Shown here piece by piece: positions 60,928 through 64,000 of a DNA stretch of 64,000 nucleotides (position 1 is its first letter; every line of letters starts with the position of its first letter). Below the pieces are notes generated by a model. It saw only the letters and a program-made list of their open reading frames with translations. It had not been told where the DNA came from and ran no database searches. Origin of the DNA: Rubricoccus sp038746605 (GTDB lineage Bacteria > Bacteroidota > Rhodothermia > Rhodothermales > Rubricoccaceae); the NCBI GenBank assembly GCA_038746605.1, contig JBCDKM010000003.1:218615-282614 (forward strand), written 5' to 3'. The position numbers and the translations under genes were made by a program.

Positions 60928-62781
60928 CTACGCGGCGGCGCCCTCCTGCTCGGCGTACTGCAACTCGTAGAGGCGCCGGTAGAGGCCGCCCTCGGCGAGG
61001 AGTTCCTGATGCGTCCCGCGCTCGCGGACCTCGCCCTTGTGCAGCACGAGGATCTGGTCGGCGTGCTGAACGGTGGAGAGGCGGTGCGCCACCGCGACGG
61101 CCGTACGGCCCTGCAGGAGGGTTTCGAGGGCGCGCTGGACCGCCTCTTCCGTCTCCGTGTCCACGCTGGAAGTAGCCTCGTCTAGCACGAGTACGGCCGG
61201 GTCGTAGACGAGGGCGCGCACGAACGCAAGCAGTTGGCGTTGGCCGAGCGAGAGGTTCGCGCCGCGCTCGCCCACGGCCTGATCGTAGCTCTCGGGCAGC
61301 CGCTCGATGAACCCGTCGGCCTCCACGGCGCGCGCGGCGACCTCCACCTGCTCGCGCGTTACGCTCGGGTCGCCGAGCGTGACGTTCTCCGCGATGGTGC
61401 CAGAGAAAAGGAACACGTCCTGCAGCACGAGGCCGACCTGATGGCGGAGTTCGTCGAGAGACAGATCGCGCACGTCCACGCCGTCCAGCAGGATGCGGCC
61501 GCGTTGGGGCTCGTAGAAGCGGAGCAGCAGGTTGAGGACGGTCGTCTTTCCAGAGCCGGTGTGTCCGACGAGCGCGAGCGTGGACCCAGGCTCGGCATCA
61601 AACGAGACGCCCTTGAGGACCCAGTTCCAGTCGGGGGATGGGGCCGGCCCGGTAGTGGAGGAATCGCCACTGCCCGCTGGTCTTTCCCCGCTGCCTGTGA
61701 CCGAAGGGAGCTTCTCGTACGCGAACCACACGTCCTCGAAGGTGATGCGGCCCTTCGCGCGGCCGTTTGCTAGCTGGGTCGGCCTCGGCTTCTCCGCGAC
61801 CGACTGGTCATCGTCTAGGAGACCAAAGATGCGCTCGCCAGCGGCGAGGGCGCTCTGGAGCGTGGTGAGCTGATCCGAGAGGTTGCGGACCGGCTCGAAG
61901 AACATCCGCACGTACTGGATGAACGCGATCAGCGTGCCGACGGTAAGCGCCTCGCGCATGGCCTCGGTCCCACCGTACCAGAGCACGAGCCCGAGCGCTC
62001 CCGCCGCGATGAGGTCGATGACGGGCCAGAAGAGCGCGAACCACCAGATGGTGTGGATGTGCGCCTCGCGATGGTCCGCGTTGATGGCCTCGAAGCGGCG
62101 CTGCTCCTCCTGCTCGCGCCCGAAGATCTGGACCACGGCCATGCCCGTCACGTGCTCCTGCACGAAGGCGTTGAGGCGGGCCACCTGCTTGCGCGTCTCG
62201 CGGAACGCCGCGCGCATCTTACGGCGGAAGAACTCCGTCGCGAGGATCATGGGCGGTAGCGAAAGAAGCGCCACGAAGCCCAACTCCACGTTCAGCGTGA
62301 GCATGAACGCCGCGATGAAGATCAGCCGCGCGAGGTCGCCCAGGACCGTTACCAGCGCGGACGAGAGGAAGTCACCCAGAGCCTCCACGTCGGACGTGGC
62401 GCGCGTGATGAGCGTCCCGATGGGCGTCTTGTCGAAGAAGCCGAGCCGCTGACGCTCGATGTGGCGGAAGACCCGCACGCGAAGGTCAAAGAGCGCGTTC
62501 TGGCCGATCCACTGGGTCAGGTAGCCTCGCGCGAAGGCGAAGACGCCCTCCCCTGCGAGGACCAGCGCCAGTAGCCCCACGATGCGGAGTAGTCCCTGCG
62601 CGTCGCCTTCCACGATGTAGCCGTCTACCGCGATCTGGACGAGGCGCGGCCGGAGTGGCCCGAGGAACGCGGCGCCGAAGGTCAGCGCGAGGGCAAACGC
62701 GACCCACCAGCGGTACGGCCAGAGCACGGCGCCGAGGCGGCGCACGAGGCGGCGAGGAAGGGCAGGAGCGGCGTCAGCCAC
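60928..62781 (-). CDS. ABC exporter, fused permease and ATPase
   Basis: A 617-residue half-transporter of the MsbA/MdlB type. Six membrane helices over residues 1-330, then a nucleotide-binding domain with Walker A GHTGSGKT (about 405-412), Q-loop, signature LSLGQRQ (about 507-513), Walker B AVLVLDEATSSVD and the H-loop AHRLSTV. Between the two parts lies a Ser/Gly/Pro-rich insert (near 370-385). It works as a homodimer or with an unseen partner. Likely cargo is lipid or drug; not decidable. Confidence 0.94.
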   Translation of the reverse strand: MADAAPALPRRLVRRLGAVLWPYRWWVAFALALTFGAAFLGPLRPRLVQIAVDGYIVEGDAQGLLRIVGLLALVLAGEGVFAFARGYLTQWIGQNALFDLRVRVFRHIERQRLGFFDKTPIGTLITRATSDVEALGDFLSSALVTVLGDLARLIFIAAFMLTLNVELGFVALLSLPPMILATEFFRRKMRAAFRETRKQVARLNAFVQEHVTGMAVVQIFGREQEEQRRFEAINADHREAHIHTIWWFALFWPVIDLIAAGALGLVLWYGGTEAMREALTVGTLIAFIQYVRMFFEPVRNLSDQLTTLQSALAAGERIFGLLDDDQSVAEKPRPTQLANGRAKGRITFEDVWFAYEKLPSVTGSGERPAGSGDSSTTGPAPSPDWNWVLKGVSFDAEPGSTLALVGHTGSGKTTVLNLLLRFYEPQRGRILLDGVDVRDLSLDELRHQVGLVLQDVFLFSGTIAENVTLGDPSVTREQVEVAARAVEADGFIERLPESYDQAVGERGANLSLGQRQLLAFVRALVYDPAVLVLDEATSSVDTETEEAVQRALETLLQGRTAVAVAHRLSTVQHADQILVLHKGEVRERGTHQELLAEGGLYRRLYELQYAEQEGAAA

Positions 62782-62875
62782 GGGGTAGAGGTTGTTCGCC
62801 TCAGGCTACGCCCATCGGCCGAGTGGCGCTCCCTGGAATCTCGCTGCATCCAAACGAGCTGCACCGTGACTCGCT

Positions 62876-62895
62876 CCGCCTCGGTCACGAGGCGG
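62876..62895. repeat. Intergenic hairpin repeat, short form
   Basis: CCGCCTCG (62876-62883) and CGAGGCGG (62888-62895), 8-bp stem and 4-base loop, between the divergently placed promoter side of the ABC gene and the end of the RNase Z gene. Confidence 0.9.
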
Positions 62896-62928
62896 GCGGA
62901 GTGGAAAGAGGCGAGGTCTTGGCCTGGG

Positions 62929-63861
62929 TCAGTCCGTCGGCTCCACCGGGACCATCACCAGTTCCTCTGCGGCGGTCGTCGCGGGGAAGACCTCGCGGGC
63001 CTGCGCTACCAAGTCGTCGGTCTCGGTGTAGCGGGCGGAGAAGTGGGTGAGCAGAAGCTGCCTCGCGCCAGCCTGTCGGGCCGTCTCCGCGGCCTGCCGA
63101 GCGGTGGAGTGGGCCGTGGCCTCGGCGCGGTCCGCGTCGGCATCGGCGAAGGTCGCGTCGTGGATGAGCAGGTCCGCTCCCTGTGCGAGGGCGACGGCGC
63201 CATCACACGGTGCCGTGTCCAGGCAGTACGCGATGGTGGTCCCGGGACGCTCCGGTCCGACGATTCCCTCGGAGCGGACCTCGCGCCCGTCCACCGTCAC
63301 ACTCCCGCCGTTGGCGAGGATCTCGAAGTCTGGACCGGCCTGCACCCCCTCTGCCCGCGCGGCCTCCACGTCGAAGCGGCCGGGACGAGACGCCTCTTGG
63401 TAGCGGTAGCCCATGCACGCGATGCGGTGGCTCAGCGGACGAGCCTCCACATGGAAGGCATCGGTCGCGTAGACCGTCTGGTGTGAGGCGGTCCCAGACC
63501 ACTCCGTGATGTGAACCGGGTAGGGGAGATGGCCGGGGTGGGCGCCGGGCGCCGCGTTGAGTAGCGCCGTGAGTCCTTCCGGGCCGACGACCGTGAGGGG
63601 AGCCGCCCGCTCCAGTAGCGCGAGGGTGCTGAGCAGACCCGGGAGGCCGTAGAAGTGGTCGCCGTGGAGGTGAGTGATGAAGACGGCCTCCAGCTTCGCG
63701 CCTAGAAGTCCCGCACGAAGGAGCTGCAGCTGCGTCCCCTCGCCGCAGTCGAAGAGGAGCACGCGGCCCTCGCGGCGGAGTGCGAAGGCGGTCAGGTGCC
63801 GGTCCCGGGTGGGGATGGCGCCGCCGACGCCGAGCGGCGTGACCTCGGTGGGGATGGGCAT
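62929..63861 (-). CDS. rnz: Ribonuclease Z
   Basis: Endonuclease that trims the 3' end of tRNA precursors, 310 residues, metallo-beta-lactamase fold. Metal site HLHGDH at 64-69 in FITHLHGDHFYGLPG, upstream LLFDCGEGTQ, the exosite region, His in LSHRIACMGYR, Asp in LLIHDATFAD and the C-terminal His in LLLTHFSARY. ATG 63861 gives the standard start MPIPTEVTPLGVGG; the frame runs open for 46 more codons upstream, without family sequence. No tRNA gene is present in the window. Confidence 0.95.
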   Translation of the reverse strand: MPIPTEVTPLGVGGAIPTRDRHLTAFALRREGRVLLFDCGEGTQLQLLRAGLLGAKLEAVFITHLHGDHFYGLPGLLSTLALLERAAPLTVVGPEGLTALLNAAPGAHPGHLPYPVHITEWSGTASHQTVYATDAFHVEARPLSHRIACMGYRYQEASRPGRFDVEAARAEGVQAGPDFEILANGGSVTVDGREVRSEGIVGPERPGTTIAYCLDTAPCDGAVALAQGADLLIHDATFADADADRAEATAHSTARQAAETARQAGARQLLLTHFSARYTETDDLVAQAREVFPATTAAEELVMVPVEPTD

Positions 63862-64000
63862 GGTGGGAGAGAAGAAGCGTGCGGTACCCGTCGGGACAGC
63901 GGAGGGTCCCGAAGAGGCCCGTCTCTCATCGAGTCGGGCGACGGATCCGGCCCGATGTATCATAGTGCGACCCGTGGCAGGGGCAGAACCACCCGCCAAA

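Overview
The window looks like a chromosomal piece of a high-GC member of the Rhodothermota/Bacteroidota lineage, most like a Rubrivirga- or Rubricoccus-type marine Rhodothermales bacterium (inference from gene content; no marker gene was compared). The signs are six secreted proteins with a C-terminal type IX secretion (T9SS) type A sorting domain, a TonB-dependent receptor paired with such a protein, PurL of the small Bacteroidota type, signal peptides that nearly all leave glutamine at +1, and start codons with pyrimidine-rich leaders and no Shine-Dalgarno. I see no tRNA, rRNA, CRISPR array, insertion sequence or prophage.

Layout. 0-6 kb: 3' part of a thiolase, a WG-repeat lipoprotein, 3-hydroxybutyryl-CoA dehydrogenase, a small EamA-like membrane protein, a tandem pair of unknown secreted paralogues and an SDR oxidoreductase. 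6-14.7 kb: a minus-strand run of five exported repeat proteins (ankyrin, PDZ-MORN, PDZ-MORN, ankyrin lipoprotein, ankyrin lipoprotein). 14.8-16.5 kb: a cupin and a DUF3095 protein. 16.6-28.4 kb: three large multi-domain surface proteins around a propeller-type sensor kinase with a NarL-type regulator. Two of the three sit in tandemly duplicated cassettes (small secreted protein plus large surface protein), and the kinase gene and both cassettes carry nearly the same 18-bp dyad upstream. 28.4-40.3 kb: gyrA, a PAS histidine kinase, a Rad52-like protein, a metallo-hydrolase, tsaE, folC, rho, a HAD phosphatase and an MFS transporter. 40.5-53.2 kb: envelope and secretion genes (choice-of-anchor B protein, TonB receptor with T9SS partner, LpxH-like phosphoesterase overlapping a glycosyltransferase, zinc-ribbon protein, GH74-like beta-propeller protein). 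53.4-64 kb: purL, two related sensor kinases, trxA, trxB, an ABC exporter and ribonuclease Z.

Two signals stand out. First, most gene junctions carry a near-perfect inverted repeat with arms CCGCCTCGG and CCGAGGCGG, in a short and a long-loop form; a few copies lie in frame inside genes. Second, the 16.6-28.4 kb cluster looks like a self-contained signalling and surface-display system: sensor, regulator, shared operator-like sites at fixed promoter spacing, and duplicated target cassettes whose 3' ends have been homogenised. The regulatory link is inferred from site position and needs a binding test.
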